In this document: piece by piece, positions 9,956-18,604 of the stretch
Position numbering within the stretch: position 1 is the stretch's first letter
How the letters are laid out: each line of letters opens with the position of its first letter
From: Roseomonas sp. HF4
Lineage (GTDB): Bacteria > Pseudomonadota > Alphaproteobacteria > Acetobacterales > Acetobacteraceae
Assembly: GCF_005222755.1 (NCBI RefSeq)
Contig: NZ_STGD01000018.1
Coordinates: forward strand, 30,226-94,225
Direction of reading: 5' to 3'
Length of the DNA stretch: 64,000 bases
Notes under the pieces: generated by a model
The model's input: only the letters and a program-made list of their open reading frames with translations
What the model was told of the DNA's origin: nothing
Database searches by the model: none
Translations under genes and position numbers: made by a program

Positions 9956-10867
9956 TCAGGAGCGCCGTTCGCGGCGGCGCTGCGCGTTCTCCTCGAGGAT
10001 CGCCATGATGTCGAGGTAGTCCTCGTGCGTCGCGGGCGCGAGGCCCTGCGCGTTGGATGACATCTGGCGGAAGCCCTCGGGGTCGCGCTCGGGCATTGCG
10101 GCAAAGGCGGCGGTGACGTCGCGGCGGAACGCCGCGGGCAGGTCCGTGCGGATCACGATCGGGCTGTTCGGGATCAGCGGCGAACGCCAGATCACGCGCA
10201 CCGAATTCGCCGGAATCATGCCCTTCTCGACCATGCGCTGGAAGGTGTTCCGCGCGTCGTTGGAATAGGCCACGACGGCGGCGTCGTAGGTGCCGTTGAT
10301 GACGGCGACGACGCTCTGCTCATGGCTGCCGCTGAAGCCCGTGCGTGTGAAGAAGTTCGCGGGGTCCATGCCCTGGCGGCGCAGGAACCAGCCGGGAACC
10401 TGAAAGCCGGAGGTGGAGTTCGGGTCGCTGAAGGCCAGCGTGCGGCCGCGCATCTCCTCCAGCCGCTGCACCGGGCTGTCGGCCTTCACGATCATGACGC
10501 TGTGGTAGCCCTCGAGCCCCGCATTGTCGCGGTAGCGGAAGATCGGCGCGACGCGCTCCCCCATCACCCGGCGCGCCAGGCCGTAGGAGGCCGGGCCGAG
10601 ATAGGCGAGTTCCGAATGGCCGGACCGCATCGCCTCGACCACCGCGGCATAGTCGGAGCCGCGGAAGACGCGGAACGGGACCCGCAATTCGCGCGTCATG
10701 TAGCCCTGCAGGCCCTGCAGGCGGGTGATCGCGTCGCGCTCGTTCTCGACCGAGATCATGCCGTAGCGGACCTCGCGCAGCGACGTGCGCCAGTCGGTCT
10801 CAGCGCCGGCGCCGCGCGGCAGCAGCGCAAGGGCGGGCAGGGCAAGGGCAGTGCGGCGGAGGATCAT
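9956..10867 (-). CDS. phnD: Phosphonate-type ABC transporter substrate-binding protein PhnD
   Basis: 303 aa from ATG 10867-10865, preceded by a good AGGAG ribosome site. A longer in-frame start 54 bp upstream would place residues before the signal peptide and is less likely. The signal peptide is about 1-22 (MILRRTALALPALALLPRGA). The mature part is a type 2 periplasmic binding fold with the PhnD pattern VEAMRSGHSELAYLGPASYG, and SDPNSTSG, which normally contacts the phosphonate oxygens. First gene of phnD-phnE-phnE. It binds phosphonate-like oxyanions in the periplasm. Confidence 0.92.
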   Translation of the reverse strand: MILRRTALALPALALLPRGAGAETDWRTSLREVRYGMISVENERDAITRLQGLQGYMTRELRVPFRVFRGSDYAAVVEAMRSGHSELAYLGPASYGLARRVMGERVAPIFRYRDNAGLEGYHSVMIVKADSPVQRLEEMRGRTLAFSDPNSTSGFQVPGWFLRRQGMDPANFFTRTGFSGSHEQSVVAVINGTYDAAVVAYSNDARNTFQRMVEKGMIPANSVRVIWRSPLIPNSPIVIRTDLPAAFRRDVTAAFAAMPERDPEGFRQMSSNAQGLAPATHEDYLDIMAILEENAQRRRERRS

Positions 10868-10987
10868 CGGCGGCTCCTGTTCGCTGAAGGCCGGGCGATG
10901 CCATGCCCACCGCGATGCCACGATGACAGCCCGATGAAGAAGCCGTGACGCCCGCCCCGCTTGCGGACAAGCCGCGCAGGCATCCTT

Positions 10988-12169
10988 TCAGCGTGGCCCC
11001 GGCAGCCGCAGGAAAGCCAGGGTGCAGGCGACGAGCGCGACGGCGAAGACCGCCAGCGCCGCGCCGACGCCCCCCACCGAGGCCGCGGCGCCGGAGACCG
11101 CCTGCAGCACCGCCGCGCCGCCGAAGAAGGATATGTTCATGGCCGAGAGCGCACGCCCCACCTGGGCCGGCGGCACCGCCGCGCGCACCAGCGCGAAGCA
11201 GATCACCTGCAGCGAGATTAGCAGCCCGAAGGCGGCCAGCAGCGCCGCATCGGCCACGACGCCCCAGCCCAGTGCGCCGCCGGCCACCAGCAGCAGGATC
11301 GCAGCCGCCGCGCCAAGGTGCCCCGCAACCAGCAGCGCCCGTCGATGCGCCTGGAGGCGCCGCTCCAGCAGCCCGGCGATGGCGGGCCCGGCGATCAGCG
11401 CGAAGGTGCAGGCCAGCAGCACGTGGCCGGCCGCGACGCGCGAGAGGTCCTTGACCTCCATCAGCCATGGCCCGCCCCAGAGGCCGCGCACGCCGAGGAC
11501 CGCGGCGAAGGAGGCGAAGGCGATGACGACCGGGCCGCGGATCGCCCGCGACAGGCCTAGGCTCACGACCTCCCGCGCATCCTCGGCCAGGCTGCGCGTC
11601 GGGCCGGCGGACGGGCGCGCCTCCCGCACCACCAGCGCGACGGCGGCGGCGGCCCCGATGGCCAGCAGCGCCGAGGCCACGTAGCCCGCGCGCCAGCCGG
11701 CGGTCTCGACCAGCAGCGCGAGCGGGCTCGCGGACAGCAGCATGCCGGTATTGCCGAAGGCCTGGATCACGCCGCCCCAAAGCCCGAATTTCTGCGGCGG
11801 CAGGGTCTTGGCCGCATAGGTCACGGGGCACATCAGCATGCCCGAGCACCCGAGCCCGAGCACCACCTGCCCCGCGAGCATGGTCCAGGGCCCCGTCGCC
11901 GCCGCCGCGAGCAGCGACCCCGCCGCGCCGACCGCCATCAGCGCAAGCGCCGTGGGCTTCACGCCCCAGCGGTCGAGCGCCACGCCGACCGGCAGCATCG
12001 CCAGCGCGAAGGCGGCCGGGAAGGCCCCGGTCAGCCCCGCCAGCCCATCCGCCGTGAGGCCGAGGTCGCGCTGCAGCACATCCGCCGCCATCGCCGGGAT
12101 GGTGCGCACGGCGTTGGAGAACACATGGCCGAGCGCCAGCGCCAGGACGGAGAGGCCGAGCAGGTTCAA
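10988..12169 (-). CDS. MFS transporter
   Basis: 393 aa with about twelve predicted membrane helices and two pseudo-symmetric halves. The loop 2-3 region contains VGVALDRWGVKP, matching the MFS motif with conserved Asp-Arg-x-Gly. The stop codon of the flavoenzyme gene lies 5 bp upstream of the start, so it belongs to the ddaH-like/flavoenzyme/MFS unit. It could move a substrate or product of those enzymes (a methylated amino acid or hydroxy acid), but nothing in the sequence names the cargo. Confidence 0.88.
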   Translation of the reverse strand: MNLLGLSVLALALGHVFSNAVRTIPAMAADVLQRDLGLTADGLAGLTGAFPAAFALAMLPVGVALDRWGVKPTALALMAVGAAGSLLAAAATGPWTMLAGQVVLGLGCSGMLMCPVTYAAKTLPPQKFGLWGGVIQAFGNTGMLLSASPLALLVETAGWRAGYVASALLAIGAAAAVALVVREARPSAGPTRSLAEDAREVVSLGLSRAIRGPVVIAFASFAAVLGVRGLWGGPWLMEVKDLSRVAAGHVLLACTFALIAGPAIAGLLERRLQAHRRALLVAGHLGAAAAILLLVAGGALGWGVVADAALLAAFGLLISLQVICFALVRAAVPPAQVGRALSAMNISFFGGAAVLQAVSGAAASVGGVGAALAVFAVALVACTLAFLRLPGPR

Positions 12170-12173
12170 GCCG

Positions 12174-13562
12174 TCAGTTCCGGAACATCTTTCCCGGGTT
12201 CAGGATGCCGCGCGGATCGAGCGCCGACTTGACGCTGCGCATCACCGCCAGCGCCTCGGCCCCGTGTTCCTGTTCCAGGAATTCCCGCTTGCCGAGGCCG
12301 ATACCGTGTTCGCCCGAACAGGTGCCGCCCAGCGCCAGCCCCTGCGCGACGATGGCGCGGTCGAGCGCCCAGGCCCGTTCCAGCGCCGCCTGGTCGCCGT
12401 CCGGGAACAGGATCAGGCAGTGGTAGTTGCCGTCGCCCACATGGCCGACGATGCAGGATGTGAGGCCCGAGGCCCGCGCCGTCTCCTTGGCGCTCACCAC
12501 GGCTTCCGCCAGGCGCGAGATCGGCACGCAGACATCGGTCGTGATGCCACGATGCCCGGGCTTCAGCGCTACCGCCGCCCAGTACGCATCGTGTCGCGCC
12601 TGCCACAGCCGGTTGCGCGCTTGTGCATCGGTCGCCCAGGCGAAGCCGCGCGCGCCGTATTCGCCCGCGATGGCCTCCACCGTCTCGGCCTGTTCCTTCA
12701 CCGACGCATCCGTGCCGTGGAATTCAAGGAACAAGGTCGGCAGCGCATCGAAGCCTTCCAGCTTCGAGTACCGGATGCAGGCCTCCATCTGGTCCTCGTC
12801 CAGCAGTTCAATGCGCGCGACGGGAATGCCGGACTGCATCACGGCGATGACGGTCTCGATTGCGGCGGTCAGCGTCGGGAACTGGCAGACGGCGGCGCTC
12901 ATCGCCTCAGGGATGCCGTGCAGGCGGAGCCGCACCTTCGTGACGACGCCGAGCGTCCCCTCGCTACCGATGAACAGCCGGGTCAGGTCGTAGCCGTTCG
13001 ATGCCTTGCGCGTGCGCCCGCCGGTCTCGATCACGCGGCCATCGGCGAGCACCACCTCGAGCCCCAGCACGTTCTCGCGGATGGTGCCGTAGCGCACGGC
13101 GTTGGTGCCGGAGGCGCGCGTCGCGCACATCCCGCCGATCGTCGCGTGGCTGCCGGGATCGACCGGGAAGAACAGTCCGCGGTCGCGCAGGAAGGCATTG
13201 AGTTCCTGCCGCGTCACGCCGGGCTCGATCAGGCAGTCCATGTCGTCCTCGTTCACCTCCAGCACCGCCTTCATGCGGGAGAGGTCGAGCGAGATCCCGG
13301 CGCGCACCGGGTTCACATGGCCTTCAAGCGAGGTGCCGGCGCCGAAGGGCGTCACCGCCACGCCGTGCTGGTGGCAGAGCGCGAGCAGGCGGCTCACTTC
13401 CTCGGTCGTCTCCACGAAGGCGACGGCGTCGGGCAGCGTCGGAATCGTGGTGTCCTCGCCGCGGCTGTGCTGCTCGCGCACCGCGCGGTTGACGCTGAGG
13501 CGTTCGCCGAGGAAGCCTCTTGCGGCGGCGATCACGGCCTCGGTGCCGGGTGTGGTGGTCAT
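12174..13562 (-). CDS. FAD-linked oxidase, D-lactate/glycolate dehydrogenase (GlcD/DLD) type
   Basis: 462 aa from ATG 13562-13560. The open frame extends further upstream, but that part is antisense to the hydrolase gene. The N-terminal VAO/PCMH FAD-binding domain shows PFGAGTSLEGHVNP (about 75-90) and GGMCATRASGTNAVRYG. The C-terminal substrate cap carries GHVGDGNYHC and GEHGIGLGKREFL, the metal and substrate-binding signature of D-2-hydroxyacid dehydrogenases. It would oxidise a D-2-hydroxy acid to the 2-oxo acid, passing electrons to quinone or cytochrome. Upstream hydrolase gene ends 5 bp away; MFS gene starts 4 bp beyond its own stop. Full-length and intact. Confidence 0.92.
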   Translation of the reverse strand: MTTTPGTEAVIAAARGFLGERLSVNRAVREQHSRGEDTTIPTLPDAVAFVETTEEVSRLLALCHQHGVAVTPFGAGTSLEGHVNPVRAGISLDLSRMKAVLEVNEDDMDCLIEPGVTRQELNAFLRDRGLFFPVDPGSHATIGGMCATRASGTNAVRYGTIRENVLGLEVVLADGRVIETGGRTRKASNGYDLTRLFIGSEGTLGVVTKVRLRLHGIPEAMSAAVCQFPTLTAAIETVIAVMQSGIPVARIELLDEDQMEACIRYSKLEGFDALPTLFLEFHGTDASVKEQAETVEAIAGEYGARGFAWATDAQARNRLWQARHDAYWAAVALKPGHRGITTDVCVPISRLAEAVVSAKETARASGLTSCIVGHVGDGNYHCLILFPDGDQAALERAWALDRAIVAQGLALGGTCSGEHGIGLGKREFLEQEHGAEALAVMRSVKSALDPRGILNPGKMFRN

Positions 13563-13567
13563 GGCGA

Positions 13568-14416
13568 TCACTCCTCCCGCCCCAGCGGACAGGTCAGGCA
13601 ATGGGGTCCGCCGCCGCCGGCGGTGAAGAGCGACAGGTCGGGGTCGAGCACCGCGAGCCCCTCGGCGCGCAGAAGGGCATTGAGCCGTGCCGACCCGCGC
13701 GCCGAGACCACCGTCCCGCCGCCGAGCGCCAGGATGTTGCACCCGAGCGCCATGGCATCGCGGTAGGGCACGTCGAGGCACCGGATGCCGTGCCCCGCGA
13801 GCCAGGCGACGAAGTCCGCATCCAGCACGTCGAGGCATCCGACAGCGAGCCCCGGCGCCGCCATGCAGAACAGCACGTCGAGATGGAGGAAATGCTCGTC
13901 GAAGGGCTCGATCCGCACCTCCCAGCCCTCGGCGCGAAGCCATCCCGCGAATTGCTCGGCGCCCACGAGGTCCGTGCGCCCGCCCGAGGCGCCGACCACC
14001 GCGACACCAGGCTTCAGGATGTGGATGTCGCCGCCCTCCAGCGTGCCGGCGCTCGACTTGCGCCAGAAGGCGCCGCCGTGGAAATCCGTCACGCCGGCAT
14101 ATTCGCCGCGCCGCTGCGGGCGTTCCAACTGGCACAGGACCGCGCCCCAGGGCGTCACCACCGCGGAATCACGCGTGTAGACCATGTAGGGCAGGTGCGG
14201 CTCGGGCGGCAGCACATGCACCCGCGCGCCGCCCTGCCGGAGCGCGTGCACGAGTTCGCCATGCTGCGCCGCCAGCGCCAGGGCCGAGGGCTGCTGCGCA
14301 CCGGCCAGCGTGCGGCGCACGATGCTGTTGGTCGGGATCCAGCGGTAATGGTCGGGCGGGCAGACCAGCACGTCGGTCAGCGCGCCGGTCTCGGAGGCAA
14401 CGGTCCAGGGGGCCAT
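13568..14416 (-). CDS. Dimethylarginine dimethylaminohydrolase / arginine deiminase-family hydrolase
   Basis: 282 aa from ATG 14416-14414. It has the five-bladed propeller signatures of guanidine-modifying enzymes: YTRDSAVVTPWG, LEGGDIHIL (acid), HFLHLDVLF with the catalytic His, and GGGGPHCLTCPL near the C terminus with the nucleophile Cys at about residue 273. The N terminus (WTVASETGALTDVLVCPPDH) resembles bacterial DDAH rather than arginine deiminase. Likely reaction: methylated arginine to citrulline plus methylamine. It is the first gene of a three-gene unit and diverges from the aldolase operon across 111 bp. The exact guanidino substrate is not certain. Confidence 0.85.
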   Translation of the reverse strand: MAPWTVASETGALTDVLVCPPDHYRWIPTNSIVRRTLAGAQQPSALALAAQHGELVHALRQGGARVHVLPPEPHLPYMVYTRDSAVVTPWGAVLCQLERPQRRGEYAGVTDFHGGAFWRKSSAGTLEGGDIHILKPGVAVVGASGGRTDLVGAEQFAGWLRAEGWEVRIEPFDEHFLHLDVLFCMAAPGLAVGCLDVLDADFVAWLAGHGIRCLDVPYRDAMALGCNILALGGGTVVSARGSARLNALLRAEGLAVLDPDLSLFTAGGGGPHCLTCPLGREE

Positions 14417-14461
14417 GCGCGGCACCCTGCCGCGCGCATGCCTGCCCGTCCAGCGGCGCGT

Positions 14462-14490
14462 TTGACGGGTCCGGGACCCCGTCCTAGCGT
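14462..14490 (+). promoter_or_regulatory. Sigma-70-like promoter for the aldolase/thioesterase operon
   Basis: TTGACG at 14462-14467, a 17-base spacer and TAGCGT at 14485-14490, placed 37 bp before the aldolase ATG. The same architecture (TTGGCA, 17 bases, TAGCGT) occurs on the minus strand before the dipeptide operon, which supports both. The -35 is strong; the -10 matches consensus weakly, as often in GC-rich genomes. Inference from sequence only. Confidence 0.5.
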
Positions 14491-14527
14491 CCCTGCCATA
14501 GCAGCCAGCACGAGAGGAAACGGCGCC

Positions 14528-15286
14528 ATGGCGAATGCGGTCAAGGAAGCGTGGAAGGCCGGCAAGGCCGTGGTCAACGGGTGGCTCGCCATCCCGAATG
14601 CCTTCAGCGCCGAGATGTATTCCAAGTGCGGCTGGGACAGCGTGACCGTCGACATGCAGCACGGCGTGCAGGACTACCTGTCCTGCGTCGCCTGCTTCCA
14701 GGGCATGCAGCCCTCGGGCGTGGTGCCGATGGTGCGCGTGCCGTGGAACGAGCCGGGCATCGTCGGAAAGGTGCTCGACGCGGGTGCGATGGGCGTGATC
14801 TGCCCGATGGTGAACACGCCCGACGAAGCCCGCGCGCTGGTGCAGTACTGCAAGTACCCGCCCGCCGGCACGCGCTCCAACGGCCCGATCCGCGCCGGCG
14901 CCTACGGATCTTCGGGAAACTACCAGAAGACCGCGAACGACGAGATCCTGGTCATCCCGATGATCGAGACGAAGACCGCGATCGAGAACATCGAGAAGAT
15001 CCTCGACGTTCCTGGCATCGACGGCATCTACGTGGGCCCGTCGGACCTGTCCTTTTCCTACGGCAAGGAGCCGAAGCTGGACGTGGAGGACCCCGAGATC
15101 CTCGCCATCTACGACAAGCTGCTGGCCGAGACCGCCAAGCGCGGCATCGCCGCCGGCCTGCACAACGGCACCGCCACCTACGCGAACAAGATGATCAAGA
15201 AGGGCTTCAAGCTCGTGACCATCGCCAACGAGGTCGGGCTGATGTGCCAGGCCGCAACGGCGGCGGTGAAGACGGCGCGGGGCTGA
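14528..15286 (+). CDS. HpcH/HpaI-family aldolase (2,4-dihydroxyhept-2-ene-1,7-dioate aldolase type)
   Basis: 252 aa from ATG 14528, with AGAGGAAA upstream as ribosome site. TIM barrel of the class II pyruvate aldolase family. VTVDMQHG lies near residue 40, VRVPWNEPG contains the pyruvate-binding Arg, and IPMIETKTA and YVGPSDLSFSYG carry the metal-binding Glu and Asp. Such enzymes split 4-hydroxy-2-oxo acids into pyruvate and an aldehyde using a divalent metal. The gene is followed after 2 bp by a thioesterase gene, so both are cotranscribed. The natural aldol substrate is unknown. Confidence 0.92.
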   Translation: MANAVKEAWKAGKAVVNGWLAIPNAFSAEMYSKCGWDSVTVDMQHGVQDYLSCVACFQGMQPSGVVPMVRVPWNEPGIVGKVLDAGAMGVICPMVNTPDEARALVQYCKYPPAGTRSNGPIRAGAYGSSGNYQKTANDEILVIPMIETKTAIENIEKILDVPGIDGIYVGPSDLSFSYGKEPKLDVEDPEILAIYDKLLAETAKRGIAAGLHNGTATYANKMIKKGFKLVTIANEVGLMCQAATAAVKTARG

Positions 15287-15288
15287 GC

Positions 15289-15747
15289 ATGGACGGCGCG
15301 GCGAAGGCGCTGCCCTCCCGCGCCGATTTCCGCTTCTTCCGCCCGCACACGGTGCGCTACGTCGAACTCGACACCCAGGGCATCGTCTTCAACGCGCATT
15401 ACCTCACCTGGTACGACGAGGCGGTGTCTGACTACCTCCGCGCCGCCGGCTGGGACTACCAGGGCGAAGTGAAGGCGAGCGGCGCGGATTTCCACGTCGT
15501 GCGCGGCCTGGTCGAATATCGGGTCGCGATCGGCCGCGCGCAGCGGATCGAGGTCGCGGCGCGCGCCACGCGCATCGGGCGGTCCTCGATCACCTTCGTG
15601 CCGGCCGTCTTCCCGGCGGCGGAGGACACGCTGCTCGCGACCGGGGAGATCGTCTGGGTCCTGACCGACCAGGCCAGCCGCCGGCCCGTGCCCGTGCCGG
15701 ACCGGCTGCGCGCGCTGCTTGCCGCGCACGAGGGCCGCGCCTTCTGA
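15289..15747 (+). CDS. Acyl-CoA thioesterase, 4-hydroxybenzoyl-CoA thioesterase/YbgC hotdog type
   Basis: 152 aa from ATG 15289, two bases beyond the aldolase stop. A single hotdog domain shows the 4HBT signature: RYVELDTQGIVFNAHYLTWY has the catalytic Asp followed by the helix that packs on CoA. HVVRGLVEYRVAIG and the C-terminal beta strands complete the fold. It would hydrolyse an acyl- or aroyl-CoA to free acid in the cytosol. Coupling to a pyruvate aldolase suggests a role late in an aromatic or dicarboxylic acid route, but the substrate is not evident. Confidence 0.85.
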   Translation: MDGAAKALPSRADFRFFRPHTVRYVELDTQGIVFNAHYLTWYDEAVSDYLRAAGWDYQGEVKASGADFHVVRGLVEYRVAIGRAQRIEVAARATRIGRSSITFVPAVFPAAEDTLLATGEIVWVLTDQASRRPVPVPDRLRALLAAHEGRAF

Positions 15748-15794
15748 TCGCTGTCGGTCCTGCTGATCGAAGCCGAGCCGCGCTGCCTCGCGCG

Positions 15795-16748
15795 CTACCC
15801 CGCGAAGTGGCACGCCACCGTGGACCCCGCCTGCTTCGATTCCAGCGCCGGCGGCGTCGTGGCGCAGACGTCCTGCGCGACCGGGCAGCGCGGATGGAAC
15901 GGGCAGCCGGGGGGCGGGTCGAGCGGGTTCGGGAAGCTGCCCTTGAGTGGCGCGCCCGGCAGGCCGCGCCCGGGCTTGGGCGTCGGCACTGCCGAGAGCA
16001 GCGCCTGCGTGTAGGGATGGTCCGGCGCCGTCAGCACGGTCTCCGCCTGGCCAACTTCCACCAGCCGGCCGAGATACATCACCGCGACGCGCGTCGCGAT
16101 CAGGTAGACCACCGCCAGGTTGTGGCTGATGAACAGGTAGGACAGGCCGAGCTTCGCTTGCAGCTCCGCGAGCAGGTTCAGGATCTGCGCCTGCACCGAG
16201 ACGTCGAGCGCGCTGGTCGGTTCGTCGCACACCACCAGCGACGGGCGCAGGATCAGCGCGCGCGCGATCGCGACCCGCTGCCGCTGCCCGCCCGAGAGCT
16301 GGTTCGGATAGGCCGCCGCATGCCGTTCCGCGAGGCCGACGAGCGCCAGCATCTCGGCCACGCGCGTGCGGCGTTCCGGCGCCGTGCCCTCGCCATGCAC
16401 GTCGAGCGGCTGGCCCACGATGGCGGCGACGGTGCGGCGCGGATTGAGCGAGGAATAGGGATCCTGGAAGACCGGCTGCACCAGGCGGGCGCGTTCCAGT
16501 CGGCCGAGCGAGGCGACGGGGCGGCCATCGACCAGGATCTCGCCCTCGGTCGGCGTCTCGAGGCCGAGCACCATCTTGGCCAGCGTGCTCTTGCCGCAGC
16601 CGGACTCGCCCACCAGGCCTAGCACCTCGCCGCGCGGCAGCGTGGCCGAGACGCCGGCCACCGCCATCAGGCTGCGCTTCGGCTCGAACATGCCGCGGCG
16701 CACCGAATAGCGCTTGGTCACGCCCCGGATCTCGAGGATCGGCGTCAT
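15795..16748 (-). CDS. Dipeptide/oligopeptide ABC transporter ATP-binding protein (DppF/OppF type)
   Basis: 317 aa from ATG 16748-16746, which overlaps the stop of the preceding ATPase gene. Walker [11 protein letters not shown]-loop [15 protein letters not shown], signature [15 protein letters not shown], Walker [12 protein letters not shown] and the switch His in ISHNLAV are all intact. The C-terminal oligopeptide-transporter extension has CPFHPRCP, one of the cysteine clusters seen in Dpp/Opp ATPases. Last gene of the operon; it pairs with the upstream ATPase to drive uptake. Confidence 0.94.
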   Translation of the reverse strand: MTPILEIRGVTKRYSVRRGMFEPKRSLMAVAGVSATLPRGEVLGLVGESGCGKSTLAKMVLGLETPTEGEILVDGRPVASLGRLERARLVQPVFQDPYSSLNPRRTVAAIVGQPLDVHGEGTAPERRTRVAEMLALVGLAERHAAAYPNQLSGGQRQRVAIARALILRPSLVVCDEPTSALDVSVQAQILNLLAELQAKLGLSYLFISHNLAVVYLIATRVAVMYLGRLVEVGQAETVLTAPDHPYTQALLSAVPTPKPGRGLPGAPLKGSFPNPLDPPPGCPFHPRCPVAQDVCATTPPALESKQAGSTVACHFAG

Positions 16749-17722
16749 GCCGGCACGTCCTCCAGCACGCAGCGCCAGCGATGCGGCCCGTCGTCCTTCA
16801 CCGGCACGGTGCGCGCGCAATCCTCGCGCGCGAAGGCGCAGCGGTCGCGGAAGGCGCAGCCCTCGATGCCGCCGACCAGGCTCGGCACCGTGCCTGGGAT
16901 GGTGCCGAGCGGCTGGCCGCGCGGCGTCTCGCCCGGGATCGGGATGCAGGACAGCAGGCCGCGCGTGTAGGGGTGGCGGGGGGCGGCGAACACGGCTTCA
17001 GTCGTGCCTTCCTCCACCACCTCCCCGGCGTACATGACCGCGACGCGGTCGGCGACCGAGGCGACGATGCCGAGGTCGTGCGTCACCAGCAGCAGCGCCA
17101 TGCCGAATTCGCGCTGCAGGTCGGCCAGCAGGCGCAGGATCTCGGCCTGGATCGTGACATCGAGCGCGGTGGTGGGCTCGTCCGCCAGCAGCAGGTCGGG
17201 GCCGCACATCAGCGCCATGGCGATCATCACGCGCTGGCGGAGCCCGCCCGAGAGCTCATGCGGATACTGCGCGAGGCGGCTGCCGGCGGCGGCGATGCCG
17301 ACGCGCTCCAGCAGCTCCACCGCGCGCGCCTCGGCAGCGCGGCGGTTGCCCTTGCCGTGATACAGGAAGGGCTCCATCAGCTGTTCCCCGATCGTCCAGG
17401 CCGGGTTCAGGCTGGTCATGGGCTCCTGGAAGATCATCGCCATGCGGTCGCCGCGCAGCGCGCGCATCCGCGCGGGCTTCGCGCGCAGCAGGTCTTCGCC
17501 TTCGAAGGCGAGACGCTCGGCGGTGCGGACGGCGGTGGGCGGCAGCAGCCCCATGGTCGCGAGCGAGGTGAGCGACTTGCCGCAGCCGCTCTCGCCGACG
17601 ACGCAGAGCGTCTCCCCCCGATGGATGTTCAGCGACACGTCGCGCACCGCATGCAGCGGCCCGTCCGCGACCGGGATCCGCACCGCGAGGTGGCGGATGT
17701 CGAGCAGCGCGTCGCCTGCCAT
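16745..17722 (-). CDS. Dipeptide/oligopeptide ABC transporter ATP-binding protein (DppD/OppD type)
   Basis: 325 aa from ATG 17722-17720, whose first base is shared with the permease stop (TGATG). A GTG one codon upstream is an alternative. Walker [11 protein letters not shown]-loop IFQEPMTSLNPAW, signature LSGGLRQRVMIAMAL, Walker B LLLADEPTTALD and switch His VTHDLGI are present. The C terminus contains CAFRDRCAFAREDC, the usual Cys motif. Fourth gene of the operon and likely the DppD-type partner of the DppF-type protein. Confidence 0.94.
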   Translation of the reverse strand: MAGDALLDIRHLAVRIPVADGPLHAVRDVSLNIHRGETLCVVGESGCGKSLTSLATMGLLPPTAVRTAERLAFEGEDLLRAKPARMRALRGDRMAMIFQEPMTSLNPAWTIGEQLMEPFLYHGKGNRRAAEARAVELLERVGIAAAGSRLAQYPHELSGGLRQRVMIAMALMCGPDLLLADEPTTALDVTIQAEILRLLADLQREFGMALLLVTHDLGIVASVADRVAVMYAGEVVEEGTTEAVFAAPRHPYTRGLLSCIPIPGETPRGQPLGTIPGTVPSLVGGIEGCAFRDRCAFAREDCARTVPVKDDGPHRWRCVLEDVPA

Positions 17723-18600
17723 CACCTCCCCTCCGGCGCCGTCGCGTCGCGGATGCCGTCACCCAGCAGGTTGATCGCGAGCACCAGGATACAGATGGCG
17801 AGGCCGGGCAGCAGGATCATCCAGGGTTCGAACAGCATGAATTCCTTGGCTTCGGCCACCATCAGCCCCCAGGAGGGCAGCGGCGGCTGCACGCCGAGGC
17901 CGAGGAAGGACAGCGCCGCTTCCAGCAGGATCGCCTGCGCCATTTCGTAGGAGGCGACGACGACGAGCGGCGAGACGAGGTTGGGCAGGATCTCGGAGAG
18001 CAGGACGCGCGGCGTCGAGGCGCCGATGGCGCGCGCGGCCGCCACGTAGTCGAGGCTGCGCAGCTGCATCGTCGCGCTGCGCATCACGACCGCGAAACGG
18101 TCCCAGAGCAGCAGCCCCAGCACAAGCACCACCACCTGCAGCGACCCGCCCGCGATGGCGACGACGGCGAGCGCCACCATCACCACCGGCAGCGACAGCC
18201 GCGTGGTCACGAGGAAGGACACGACCGTATCGACGCGCCCACCGAAATATCCGGCCGCAACACCCATCGCCGTGCCGATCACGCCCGAGACAAGCATGGT
18301 CAGGAAGCCGATCAGCAGCGAGATGCGCGCCCCGTAGATCAGCCGCGAGAGATAGTCGCGCCCGAGATTGTCGGTGCCGAGCAGGTAGCGCGGGTCGGCC
18401 AGTTCCGCGTCGATGAAGGCGGGCGGGATCAGCCGGTCGTCCAGGATCTGCGCGTAGGGGTCGTAGGGCGCGAACAAGGGCGCGAAGACCGCCATGATGA
18501 CGATCGCGCCGAGTACGACGGCCGAGACGATCAGCCCCGGATTGCCGAGGACGCGCCCGCGGCGCTTGCCGACCTTGGGGCCGGCGGCGGTGGCGGCCAT
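17722..18600 (-). CDS. Dipeptide/oligopeptide ABC transporter permease (DppC type)
   Basis: 292 aa from ATG 18600-18598, 4 bp after the upstream permease gene; a longer open frame reaches into that gene and is unlikely. The N-terminal OppC-type first helix is followed by the APYDP motif and the LLGTDNLGRDYLSRLIYGAR phrase typical of DppC. The EAA loop is around ARAIGASTPRVLLSEILPN, and ALSFLGLGVQPPLPSWG near residue 230 is family-diagnostic. Inner-membrane channel subunit. Confidence 0.93.
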   Translation of the reverse strand: MAATAAGPKVGKRRGRVLGNPGLIVSAVVLGAIVIMAVFAPLFAPYDPYAQILDDRLIPPAFIDAELADPRYLLGTDNLGRDYLSRLIYGARISLLIGFLTMLVSGVIGTAMGVAAGYFGGRVDTVVSFLVTTRLSLPVVMVALAVVAIAGGSLQVVVLVLGLLLWDRFAVVMRSATMQLRSLDYVAAARAIGASTPRVLLSEILPNLVSPLVVVASYEMAQAILLEAALSFLGLGVQPPLPSWGLMVAEAKEFMLFEPWMILLPGLAICILVLAINLLGDGIRDATAPEGR

Positions 18601-18604
18601 CGCC

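Noticed and set aside
8332..10104. 590-residue reading of the second PhnE gene, as if a fusion
   Set aside because: The first 335 codons lie out of frame within the first phnE and phnD; the real start is the ATG at 9099 that overlaps the upstream stop.
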